Positions 7,858 through 14,788 of a DNA stretch of 15,827 nt are shown piece by piece. The notes below the pieces were generated by a model. It saw only the letters and a list, made by a program, of their open reading frames with translations. It was not told where the DNA came from and made no database searches. Position numbers and translations under genes: made by a program. This DNA is from Deltaproteobacteria bacterium (GTDB lineage Bacteria; Myxococcota; UBA727; JABDBI01), in contig JAESQZ010000248.1 in NCBI GenBank assembly GCA_016764955.1, positions 1-15,827 of the forward strand. The letters run 5' to 3'. Each line of letters opens with the position of its first letter. Positions within the stretch are counted from its first letter, which is position 1.

Positions 7858-8503
7858 TGACATCTTGAAAATCGCAAGAATCGCAAACAAATTTCAGGTC
7901 ACTCAAACTACCTTCGTTGGAACTCCAACGATGTTTCACTCTCAAAGATTCTACATGCAAAACCAGCTTCGGAGACTTGAGTGAATATTTTCCTGACATG
8001 GATGCATACGATGGATGTCCTGGCTCAAATTTGGAAAGCCACAACGCATCCCAGGTCATGTCTGCTTTGAACCGAAAATAGACGCGATAATTTCTCAGAT
8101 CGACAGCAGTAGGATCTCTATTTATAAAAGAGTTTTTCGCCTTCCAAAATCCCACCCAGGTGCCTTTTATCTTCTCTAACTCTGAGACACCCTGTTCACT
8201 CCAGAAACCGGACCTCATACATAGGCCTTCTAGTGCACGTCTCGAAAGATTCTCAAATGGCTCTGCAAGAAGTTTTTCAGCATCAAAAACATCAATTGGC
8301 TACATAAGAATCGGCGTTGCAACACGTTGGGGTAGCTCTGGAGGTATCGGAGGTTTTGGCTGTTTAGTTGGCTCTGGTCTCACTTCATCAATAGCAACAG
8401 GATTTGACAGCGAGTCAGCAGGGGCATTGTTCCCGCAGCCCATGCACATCAGCAAGAAAAATATAATGATATTAGCGAATTTCATATTTTTTAGTTCCTG
8501 GAT

Positions 8504-8522
8504 AGCTAGGCTCACGCTAGCT
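8504..8522. other. Short perfect hairpin between two cistrons
   Basis: AGCTAG (8504-8509) and CTAGCT (8517-8522) form a 6-bp perfect stem with a 7-base loop in the 62-base gap between the LRV-repeat gene and the lipoprotein pseudogene. No T-run follows on the minus strand, so it is not a clear terminator. It may be an mRNA stability or processing structure, or chance. Confidence 0.3.
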
Positions 8523-8547
8523 TATTGACCCAGATAGTAAAGGGGGC

Positions 8548-8952
8548 TCAGCCCTGCAATTCAGCTAGCCGCTCTCTAGCAATCCCCACAATTTCTGGGC
8601 ATTCGTCATTTAGCATCATCTCAAGTATGCCGGCAGGTGTTTTTCGGTGTACAGATACCAAACGTCGAACGCCCTCATCTATATCTTTTGCCAGAATCAC
8701 TAATACGTCTGGTGGTGTTTTCCGCTTCCTTGCAATCGTGTGCCTAACAGACCAATCTTCATCAAAGACCAGCATGCGAATAATCTCATCTGGAATAGAT
8801 TTATTATGTGCAACCCATTTCCGCATATCTGGGTAATCCGCGATTACTTGTTTCCACACAGTGATCTCTGCCTCTTCCCACACTGCTCGGTCAGATTCCT
8901 CCAGGATTTCACTTGTGCGGAGTCTAACAAATTCCTCAGCCGATTTAATCAT
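8548..8952 (-). CDS. LRV/HEAT-repeat protein, probable toxin immunity protein
   Basis: The 134-residue product begins MIKSAEEFVRLRTSE and then has three or four short helical repeats of about 24 residues: DMRKWVAHNKSIPDEIIRML, WSVRHTIARKRKTPPDVLVIL, GVRRLVSVHRKTPAGILEMM, and a last partial one. These look like leucine-rich-repeat-variant or HEAT units. From memory, proteins of this make-up often stand next to Rhs or other polymorphic toxins and are thought to be immunity proteins that bind the toxin. It is cytoplasmic, with no signal peptide. I chose the ATG at 8952 over an upstream TTG (9060) because the family N-terminus starts here and AGGAG lies 11 bases upstream. The start is one base after the stop of a probable toxin tail (8954), the usual toxin-immunity layout. 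Its cognate toxin appears deleted, so it may be an orphan. Confidence 0.65.
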   Translation of the reverse strand: MIKSAEEFVRLRTSEILEESDRAVWEEAEITVWKQVIADYPDMRKWVAHNKSIPDEIIRMLVFDEDWSVRHTIARKRKTPPDVLVILAKDIDEGVRRLVSVHRKTPAGILEMMLNDECPEIVGIARERLAELQG

Positions 8953-8953
8953 A

Positions 8954-9058
8954 CTACTTGATACTCCTGAGTTCACTCCAAGGAATGAACTTTCCAACTT
9001 CTCCTTGATGCTTATTTGGCATAAAATTGCCATATTTATCTGCATTCTCACTTTCCCC
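8954..9058 (-). pseudogene. Possible toxin C-terminal tail, out of frame with the N-terminal stub
   Basis: In the third minus-strand frame, an open stretch of about 34 codons reads GESENADKYGNFMPNKHQGE then VGKFIPWSELRSIK and ends with TAG at 8956-8954, one base before the ATG of the LRV-repeat gene. AGGAG for that gene lies inside this tail. The layout is that of a toxin's end followed directly by its immunity gene. The tail is out of frame with the Rhs-like stub by one base, at a run of four G near 9054-9058. I do not recognise the toxin family. The stretch is short, so this is a plausible reading, not a proven one. Confidence 0.45.
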
Positions 9059-9437
9059 AAGGGCTAGCAAATTGATTCCCCTGACAGTCTGCCTCCCCTA
9101 GCTCAGCGTAGCGGTAGATACGGAGAGCGTTTTCCCAACCCCTACCCCATTCGGATAGACCGCCTCGGTGAGAATAGAACGGCAATGGATTATGAAGAAT
9201 TTCGCCTCGTTCTTTTGGAATCTCTAGCGGAAATGGAAGTGTGACACTCCCAAGAGTTAGTGATTCTACGGAGAATCCGAAGCCACTATAATCCCCCTTG
9301 AGGCTCGCTACCTTTGGCAGGCCTATAGGGTGCTCATGGATCCACAGATTCGGGAACACGGACTCTCGAACTGGAGCAGCCCAATTGTTCCCAGAAAAAA
9401 GGGCCACGAGGGCCCATGAAATGGCTTTATTGCCCAT
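9048..9437 (-). pseudogene. Rhs/SpvB-type toxin, N-terminal stub
   Basis: The 129-residue reading starts with a likely signal peptide (MGNKAISWALVALFSGNNWA). It then shows what I recognise as the N-terminal pattern of Rhs/SpvB/TcdB-like proteins: SGFGFSVESLTLGSVTLPFP, IPKERGEIL, and GGLSEWGRGWENALRIYRY (about 92-110). It stops right after FASPWGK. In the family this SPWG motif is followed by hundreds of residues of repeats, so almost the whole protein is missing, including the repeat shell and the toxic tip. The ATG at 9437 overlaps the stop of the GTPase gene by 11 bases; an ATG at 9458 is also in frame but would spoil the signal peptide. A fragment in another frame (8954-9058) may be its C-terminal end. 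The stub could still be expressed, but I would not expect toxin activity. Confidence 0.6.
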
Positions 9438-10836
9438 GTACTCGGTTACGCATTTCATAAAACGTTTTCAGCACTTTGCGATAAGATGCCACCTCGGAAT
9501 CACGCTCTTCCTGCGTCTTGGTACCATCTTGCTCAATCGATCTTATCTTCCTTTCGAGATTTACAATCAAGGGACTTAGGTCCGTGCTCATCGCGAGCTC
9601 CTCCCAAGTTTTTTGTAGCCCCACGATTGTCTCGATTGTCTCTGTTTGATTACCCTGCAAGTAACCAATCTCTTTTTTATGGTCCGTCTTTTTATTACCA
9701 AGGTTTGTAATTTCCTGGACGGCTGCGTTGTATTCGTTTCGTTGACCTTCGTCTATGTAGTGGACTCTACGCACTCTTGATTCATAGTAATAACCCCAAC
9801 CGCATCCGACATCCTGGTTGTAGCAATTATCCACCTTCTCCTCCCAATGTTCATCAAAATCCTTCTCGTAGTTTGCATTCGAGTCTCTTCGACGACCTTC
9901 ATGCCCCAGCGAATTTTCAACCAGAGCAAGGTTCGTCTTCTCTGATTGCTCATTGCTGATCAAGGCACCCAGATTAGTGACATTACCTTCCAGATAGTCA
10001 ACTGTTCGCTGGATTTCGAGAGCTTCTTCACCCTGGACCGGGGATAGCTTTTGAACATCGGCTAAGATTCCACCTATGTCAAGAGCGTCCATCTCCCAAT
10101 TTGATTTGGCGCCAGCCCGACTTCTAGAACTAGCATCGCTGACATTGCAGAAAAAGCTGGAGCCATCCACAAAATAGACCCTATTTTCCAATTTATCCGC
10201 CGACTTAAAAAGAGTAGCAAAATCTTTCTTAAATCTCACCTCGTCCGTATTTGTCATTATCGTTGCTCGATTATAAACACCAATGATATTTCCAGAAAAT
10301 GATTTGGGCAGCATCCGGCGAATTGCGTTTATACTTGCTCTGAATGGATCAGAATCCTCCCTATCAACATCTTGCGGTGTCAAGACAACAGCAATCGCGT
10401 TAAATGACACGCTCGATATAGCAGAAACAATTTTTTTGGCATGTTCGCAATCTTTTTCAATCCCGTCTGAATCAATAAAACCGGGGGAATCCCACAGATT
10501 CACAACATAATTTTGATTTTCAGCTGTGTATTTATGAATTTGATCAGTTTGACTACCTCGACCAGACTTCACTTTGACCCCGTACTTTTCATACTCTGTA
10601 ACATTAACCTCATATTCAATATCACCATGAGCAAGCGGAATCACAATGGCACGCTCCTTATCATAAGCATTCACTATAATGTGATTATAGAAAATATTTA
10701 TCATCGTGGATTTTCCAGACCCAGACTTGCCCAAAAACAGAATATTAATCTCCTTTTTTTCAGCACCTTGAGCATTTAATCCCGAAAAACTTAGTAAACT
10801 CACTATTCCAAAAAATACAAACTTCTTATTAGACAT
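9427..10836 (-). CDS. Exported AIG1-like P-loop GTPase with coiled-coil tail (GTPase 1)
   Basis: The 469-residue product starts with a signal peptide: Lys-Lys, then hydrophobic FVFFGIVSLLSFSGLNA, with a likely cut near residues 22-25. A GTPase domain follows at once: P-loop GKSGSGKST (36-44), a switch-I-like GRGSQTDQIHKY with Thr97, and G3 DSPG (116-119) in NLWDSPGFIDSDG. At the usual G4 position stands VYNRA (187-191) instead of NKxD. The spacing and the SxTxxxxxY motif recall the AIG1-like GTPases of protists, fungi and animals. After about residue 260 the protein is charged and probably coiled-coil, interrupted by a segment with Cys338 and Cys345 that could form a disulfide outside the cytoplasm. 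AGGGAG precedes the start by 8 bases, 12 bases after GTPase 2 ends. It is a diverged paralog of GTPase 2; the pair may dimerise. No substrate is known. Confidence 0.8.
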   Translation of the reverse strand: MSNKKFVFFGIVSLLSFSGLNAQGAEKKEINILFLGKSGSGKSTMINIFYNHIIVNAYDKERAIVIPLAHGDIEYEVNVTEYEKYGVKVKSGRGSQTDQIHKYTAENQNYVVNLWDSPGFIDSDGIEKDCEHAKKIVSAISSVSFNAIAVVLTPQDVDREDSDPFRASINAIRRMLPKSFSGNIIGVYNRATIMTNTDEVRFKKDFATLFKSADKLENRVYFVDGSSFFCNVSDASSRSRAGAKSNWEMDALDIGGILADVQKLSPVQGEEALEIQRTVDYLEGNVTNLGALISNEQSEKTNLALVENSLGHEGRRRDSNANYEKDFDEHWEEKVDNCYNQDVGCGWGYYYESRVRRVHYIDEGQRNEYNAAVQEITNLGNKKTDHKKEIGYLQGNQTETIETIVGLQKTWEELAMSTDLSPLIVNLERKIRSIEQDGTKTQEERDSEVASYRKVLKTFYEMRNRVHGQ

Positions 10837-10848
10837 AAATTACACTCC

Positions 10849-12066
10849 CTATATTTCTTCTTTAGAGACTCGATCATAACTAACTTTCCAGGCGCGGCTG
10901 GCCTCTGTCCGCCGTGCTTTCTCTTGTTTCGCGATTGCCTGGTCTTTCCCCATCAATATCGCTCTATCCTCAAGATGCAAAATATAAGCATCTCTTGAAT
11001 TCGTTTTCATGGCCAACTGAGCCAATTCGGCTTGTAAGTTGGCTAGCTTTCTAACTTCGATCTTTCGCTCAGCTTCCAGCTTCTCAATCGATTTTTTGCA
11101 AAGCTTAATCTTCTTTGAGAAGTCTCCATTTTTGGCTTCCAGAATTTTCAGGCCAGAATTCTTGAAGCCCAACAACTGAAACTGGCGACTCAAAATCTCG
11201 GTACTTTCCTCTATGTTTTTTTTAAGTTGCCGGATTCTGTTGATTTCTTGAATATCAATAAGCTTCCCAGTTGGCATTTCTTCCAAGAATTTCATAACTG
11301 AAAGACGATCATATTCCCAGTATTCTCTATCAGACTCTGGGGTTCTGCGGTATTTGGCATCGCGAGAATCAGTATCCTTAGCAAAGAATATACTTCCATC
11401 TATCAGGAATGTCCGCAGCCATTTGCCCGGAGAGTCACTTTCAAAAAATATAGACAAATTCTTTCTAGACCATCTCTCATCATCTAACTGCATCGACTTA
11501 AATCTCGTATAAATTCCAACAATTTGCGGCAAGGATGACTTCGGCAGCAAACGACGAATATCATCGATCGCTGTCTGAAAATTGGGAACGCCAGGCATAA
11601 CCCGAACAGTATTTTCCTCAGTTAGAACAATTGCGACCGAATTGACTGTATTTTTAGTTAAAAATTCTTGGAGCTCGGCAAGATGTTTTTCATCTTGTTC
11701 CCATCCTCTGGTGTCTAAAAAACCTGGAGCATCCCAAAAAGTGACCTTGAAACCGTCATTCTCGAGAACATACTTTCGGATTCGATCCGTTTGACTCCGT
11801 CCTGGCTTTTGAAATTTAAAACTATCATCCTGAAACTCAGCAACATTAACCACGTAGGGCATGTCACCCCAAAGCAATGGCACGACGATGTCCCTTGTGT
11901 CTTCAAATGCCCTGCCATTCATGTGGTTGTAGAAAATATTGATGAGCGTTGATTTTCCTGCGCCCGTTTGACCCAAAAGCAAAACACTGAACTCTTTCTT
12001 AGATTGAGCACTGATAACAAAAGAGCAGAGCAACAAACAAATCCAAATCACGTTTTTATTTGGCAT
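10849..12066 (-). CDS. Exported AIG1-like P-loop GTPase with coiled-coil tail (GTPase 2)
   Basis: The 405-residue product has a signal peptide (MPNKNVIWICLLLCSFVISA, probable cut after residue 20). The P-loop GQTGAGKST (32-40) follows, then GRSQTDRIRKY (89-99), G3 DAPG (112-115) in FWDAPGFLDTRGWEQD, and a G4-position IYTRF (185-189) that lacks the classic NKxD. The domain order matches GTPase 1 and eukaryotic AIG1-like GTPases. Residues about 270-390 are rich in Lys, Glu, Gln and Leu and are probably coiled coil. Positive residues before the hydrophobic stretch favour placing the GTPase domain outside the cytoplasm even if the signal is not cut. A strong AGGAGG (12078-12073) lies 6 bases before the ATG, and the start overlaps the upstream lipoprotein gene by 11 bases, so the two are coupled. 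It lacks the two-cysteine insert of GTPase 1. Confidence 0.8.
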   Translation of the reverse strand: MPNKNVIWICLLLCSFVISAQSKKEFSVLLLGQTGAGKSTLINIFYNHMNGRAFEDTRDIVVPLLWGDMPYVVNVAEFQDDSFKFQKPGRSQTDRIRKYVLENDGFKVTFWDAPGFLDTRGWEQDEKHLAELQEFLTKNTVNSVAIVLTEENTVRVMPGVPNFQTAIDDIRRLLPKSSLPQIVGIYTRFKSMQLDDERWSRKNLSIFFESDSPGKWLRTFLIDGSIFFAKDTDSRDAKYRRTPESDREYWEYDRLSVMKFLEEMPTGKLIDIQEINRIRQLKKNIEESTEILSRQFQLLGFKNSGLKILEAKNGDFSKKIKLCKKSIEKLEAERKIEVRKLANLQAELAQLAMKTNSRDAYILHLEDRAILMGKDQAIAKQEKARRTEASRAWKVSYDRVSKEEI

Positions 12067-12814
12067 GGGTCACCTCCTGCTTAAGCAAATAGACTCTTTC
12101 GGTATAGCCATCCTCAACAGAACCCTGGTCAAACAGAATAAGCCCCTGAACGGGGTCCAACTTGATAGGAATCAGTAAATCGTTTCCTTCTTGCCAATCA
12201 CAGGCGTCGCAAACGAATTTCAGGTCGGCCAAGTCTCCTTCGTTGGAGCTAAACTCGTAATTCACAAACATAGCTGTGACCTGCAGAACTAACCTTGGAA
12301 ACTCAAACGAATACTTGCCAGAAGCAGACGCGTACGAAGGTTGCTCAGGCTCCAATTTAGAGAGCCACAAAGCATCCCAGGTTTTGTCTGGATTGAAGCG
12401 GAGATAGACACGGTAAGTTGCTTGGTCCATCTTGATTGGATTTTTTAGAATAAAAGAGTTCTTCGCGCGCCAATACCCAATCCAAGTGCCCTCCAACTTT
12501 TTTGGCCAAGAAAGATCGTATTCACTCACCGAGTCAGGAAGAATCGACTTCGTGCCAGCATACATTGGGGCGGGAAAGTCCTCAAATGGCGCATTAATCA
12601 ACTCGGCGGCCCCAAAAACGGCAGCTGGACTTAATGTAATTGGCGTCGCAACCCGTTTAACTTTAGGTTTTTCAGGATCTTTCCTCTCTTCTGGGTCGTT
12701 CTTGGGTTCCACAGCTTCTTGCGCTCTGAAAGCCTCTTCTTTTGGAGGCTGCTGAGAACACCCCAGGCACACTAGCAAAGCAAACACAGTAATACTCAAA
12801 CGAGATTGAATCAT
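12056..12814 (-). CDS. Lipocalin-like outer-surface lipoprotein (intact copy)
   Basis: The 252-residue product starts with a lipoprotein signal (MIQSRLSITVFALLVCLGC). Cys19 is the likely lipid anchor, although a Cys at -3 instead of Leu is atypical. A charged, Pro/Glu/Lys-rich linker follows (about 20-55), then a beta-rich domain with EGTWIGYWRAKNS (108-120), YRVYLRFNPDKTWDALWLSK, YASASGKYSFEFPRLVLQV, and a CDACD pair (Cys202 and Cys205). GTWxGYW followed by alternating hydrophobic strands resembles lipocalin-like barrels, but I cannot assign a family. AAGGA stands 8 bases upstream and overlaps the stop of the preceding gene. Paralogs are the pseudogene at 7744-8485 and the partial gene at 15749. 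Coupling to GTPase 2 suggests that it anchors or partners the exported GTPases (inference). Confidence 0.75.
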   Translation of the reverse strand: MIQSRLSITVFALLVCLGCSQQPPKEEAFRAQEAVEPKNDPEERKDPEKPKVKRVATPITLSPAAVFGAAELINAPFEDFPAPMYAGTKSILPDSVSEYDLSWPKKLEGTWIGYWRAKNSFILKNPIKMDQATYRVYLRFNPDKTWDALWLSKLEPEQPSYASASGKYSFEFPRLVLQVTAMFVNYEFSSNEGDLADLKFVCDACDWQEGNDLLIPIKLDPVQGLILFDQGSVEDGYTERVYLLKQEVTHAK

Positions 12815-12825
12815 TTTTCTAATCC

Positions 12826-14781
12826 TTAAAACCAGCTCATGGGCTTATCAAGCTTCGTTGAAACCAACTTCATAATCACAAAGACATCTGTCAAGTGCTT
12901 GGGATAGCCATCATCGGCCACTTCTAGACTATCTCGAATATGTTCCAGCGGCTTACGTTGATACATACCGAAACTAAATGCGGTAAAAGGAGATAAGCCT
13001 TTTGCTGTATTTAAGTTTATTGAAATATCAGATCTGATTCGATCTACAGCACTTCTAAGAGGCTCTTCAGAACTCACAAAGCCTAGGCTGATTTTATGGC
13101 TTTGTAATTTCTCCTCGGCCAGCAGCAATCTTTTAGGTCCTTGCTCAAAAGGAAACAGCTGCTCTCTATCTACCAGCATATCCAATGTCGTTGTCAGAAG
13201 CTGAGAATGCAGGTGCTCAGCACCCAACCTAGTGTCAACCCCCAGCAATAATGCCATATCCATAATTATCGGTGCTCCTTGTCTTGGAAAAAGCCCAGAA
13301 GCAGCGGTGTCCCGGTAGAGATCCTTGAACTCGAGCCTTAAGCCCCAGCTTTTTCCATCTCGAACTCTCCGAAATAAGTGGTCCCACAAGATAGTTGCCC
13401 GTTCATCCGAAATCAGCGGCAACTGTTCCTTTCGAGTCGCATCTAATTCTGAACCCGGCCTAGGAATCCTGACGATAATATACTCGCCAGTTTTTTCTGA
13501 TATCGAGTCCACAGCCAAGATATCGAGCATTTTTTCTGACAGCCGTTTTACTTGGGTCGCCATCGACTCCATCGGAGATTCTTCCCCATCCAATCTAATT
13601 CCTGTTATTCCGGCCAACGCATGAGGATAGTAGAGATGCAATACAGGCAAAATATATTTAGTAGCGGTTTTTATTGTTTCAAGAACACGCTCATATAACG
13701 GAAAATGCCTCACATGCGTTACAACTTGGTTTAATCTTGAAGCCACATGATTGGTATGAGCCCTACTTGAACCAATCTGCCGTTCTATGCCTTCGACATC
13801 CAAATGCGTTAAATAAATATTCCTCCTCAATTCGATGATTCTAGCCTTTCGAACAATCTTGTTTGCTTCATTATCCAACCAGTGATGGAACATACTTTGC
13901 AAGGTCGGATCAGCGCGTAAATCGATGAGTGTATCTTTCTGAAGATTTGCCAGAGCCGCACTCCTCAGTCCCTGAATGCGTGAACTCAAATCCCCCCCCT
14001 CTTGCACGATTCGTTCACCTGAAAATGAAAAGGTCCTCAGCTCATACACCATTTTGTCAATCAACTTGGCGGCCTCAACGGAGGCTGGTTTAAGATGCTG
14101 AAGCTGGACATTCAGTCTATCCGCCTTCGGTTTGTTATCATTGCAGTCATTAACAACAAAGTAGACCTCCGACCTCTTCGGAGAGACATAAGAGCTGTGG
14201 GCTCCAAGCACGAAAGCATCTATCACTTCAGCGAAATCACCCTCTCCATGGTCACGAGAAACAACAACGGCAATATATGCCCCAGCTGGAAACTGCGGGT
14301 ACGGTGTGTCTTTCAAGCGAACCCCAGACTGAAAAGCGGCAATGGACGAGCTGAATTTTGAGGTTTGACGGTACTTACTCTTTTCTGAGCTCGTAGTCGT
14401 TCCTGTTGTCTTTTGTGAAGAGGTAGAAGCAGAAAATGGTGAGGAAACCCCATAAACAGAAAAACTTGGCAAACTTAACCCAACACTATTAGTCGTGCTT
14501 TCAGTCGTGAATTTAACGGTCGAATCACGCTCGTCTTTGCCATCCGCCGAAGAGTCGCCACTCGCAAGCTGAAGCTTAAAGCCTTCAGGGCCGAAACTAG
14601 CCTGATGGATATTTTCAAACAGGCGTGATTTTTCTAGGGCGCATGTAGCTGACCAAACCCCGGACACAGCAATATTAATAACATCATTCTTCTCAAGTTG
14701 GATCGAACGGTGCGAGCCACGATTCGACGATTGTGCATGAACTGGAGACACTTGAAAGATAGCTGTTCCAGCCGGGAGCAT
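12826..14781 (-). CDS. Large protein with LecA/PA-IL-like N-terminal domain, rest unknown
   Basis: I do not recognise the whole 651-residue protein. The first 230 residues resemble the galactose-binding LecA/PA-IL sandwich: an INIAVSGVW strand (35-43), GPEG (64-67), a GAYIAVVV strand (167-174), and EVYFVVNDCNDN (205-216) followed by RLNVQLQ. In LecA relatives the corresponding LyLxxND...DN loop binds calcium and sugar. A Ser/Thr-rich stretch (about 85-150) is inserted in the middle. The remaining 420 residues look mainly helical, without motifs I can name. The N-terminus (MLPAGTAIFQVSPVHAQSS) ends in an AHA-like cleavage site but has no positive charge and a weak hydrophobic core; an in-frame TAG 27 bases upstream rules out a longer start. 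GAGG lies 6 bases upstream. It follows the Sel1-like gene by 7 bases and precedes the lipoprotein by 11, so it shares their operon. Confidence 0.7.
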   Translation of the reverse strand: MLPAGTAIFQVSPVHAQSSNRGSHRSIQLEKNDVINIAVSGVWSATCALEKSRLFENIHQASFGPEGFKLQLASGDSSADGKDERDSTVKFTTESTTNSVGLSLPSFSVYGVSSPFSASTSSQKTTGTTTSSEKSKYRQTSKFSSSIAAFQSGVRLKDTPYPQFPAGAYIAVVVSRDHGEGDFAEVIDAFVLGAHSSYVSPKRSEVYFVVNDCNDNKPKADRLNVQLQHLKPASVEAAKLIDKMVYELRTFSFSGERIVQEGGDLSSRIQGLRSAALANLQKDTLIDLRADPTLQSMFHHWLDNEANKIVRKARIIELRRNIYLTHLDVEGIERQIGSSRAHTNHVASRLNQVVTHVRHFPLYERVLETIKTATKYILPVLHLYYPHALAGITGIRLDGEESPMESMATQVKRLSEKMLDILAVDSISEKTGEYIIVRIPRPGSELDATRKEQLPLISDERATILWDHLFRRVRDGKSWGLRLEFKDLYRDTAASGLFPRQGAPIIMDMALLLGVDTRLGAEHLHSQLLTTTLDMLVDREQLFPFEQGPKRLLLAEEKLQSHKISLGFVSSEEPLRSAVDRIRSDISINLNTAKGLSPFTAFSFGMYQRKPLEHIRDSLEVADDGYPKHLTDVFVIMKLVSTKLDKPMSWF

Positions 14782-14788
14782 TTGAGCC

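Larger units (their letters stand above)
7744..8485 (-). pseudogene. Lipocalin-like lipoprotein, degraded second copy
   Basis: This stretch reads as one protein related to the intact lipoprotein at 12056-12814 but broken twice. The start at 8485 (AGGAA upstream) gives a lipoprotein signal ending MCMGC, then a proline-rich linker and RVATPILM. There an in-frame TAG (8302-8300) replaces the position of a serine in the intact paralog. The same frame continues through KIKGTWVGFWKAKNSF, TWDALWLSKFEPGHPSYAS and KFVCDSCDFQ. It then hits a second stop at 7838 because of a 16-base tandem duplication. Removing one repeat restores the frame to a C-terminus YRVAIKSDKDKKEPAGYSDW that ends at 7744. That tail differs from the intact copy but matches the partial gene at the right edge of the window. 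The short open fragments (8485-8300 and 8218-7838) may still be translated. Confidence 0.8.

Noticed and set aside
8160..8528. 122-codon plus-strand frame over the lipoprotein pseudogene
   Set aside because: Antisense of a region whose minus-strand reading aligns with the intact paralog.
8953..9060. TTG start at 9060 giving a longer LRV-repeat protein
   Set aside because: The extra 36 residues show no repeat pattern, while the ATG at 8952 gives the expected N-terminus and a Shine-Dalgarno.
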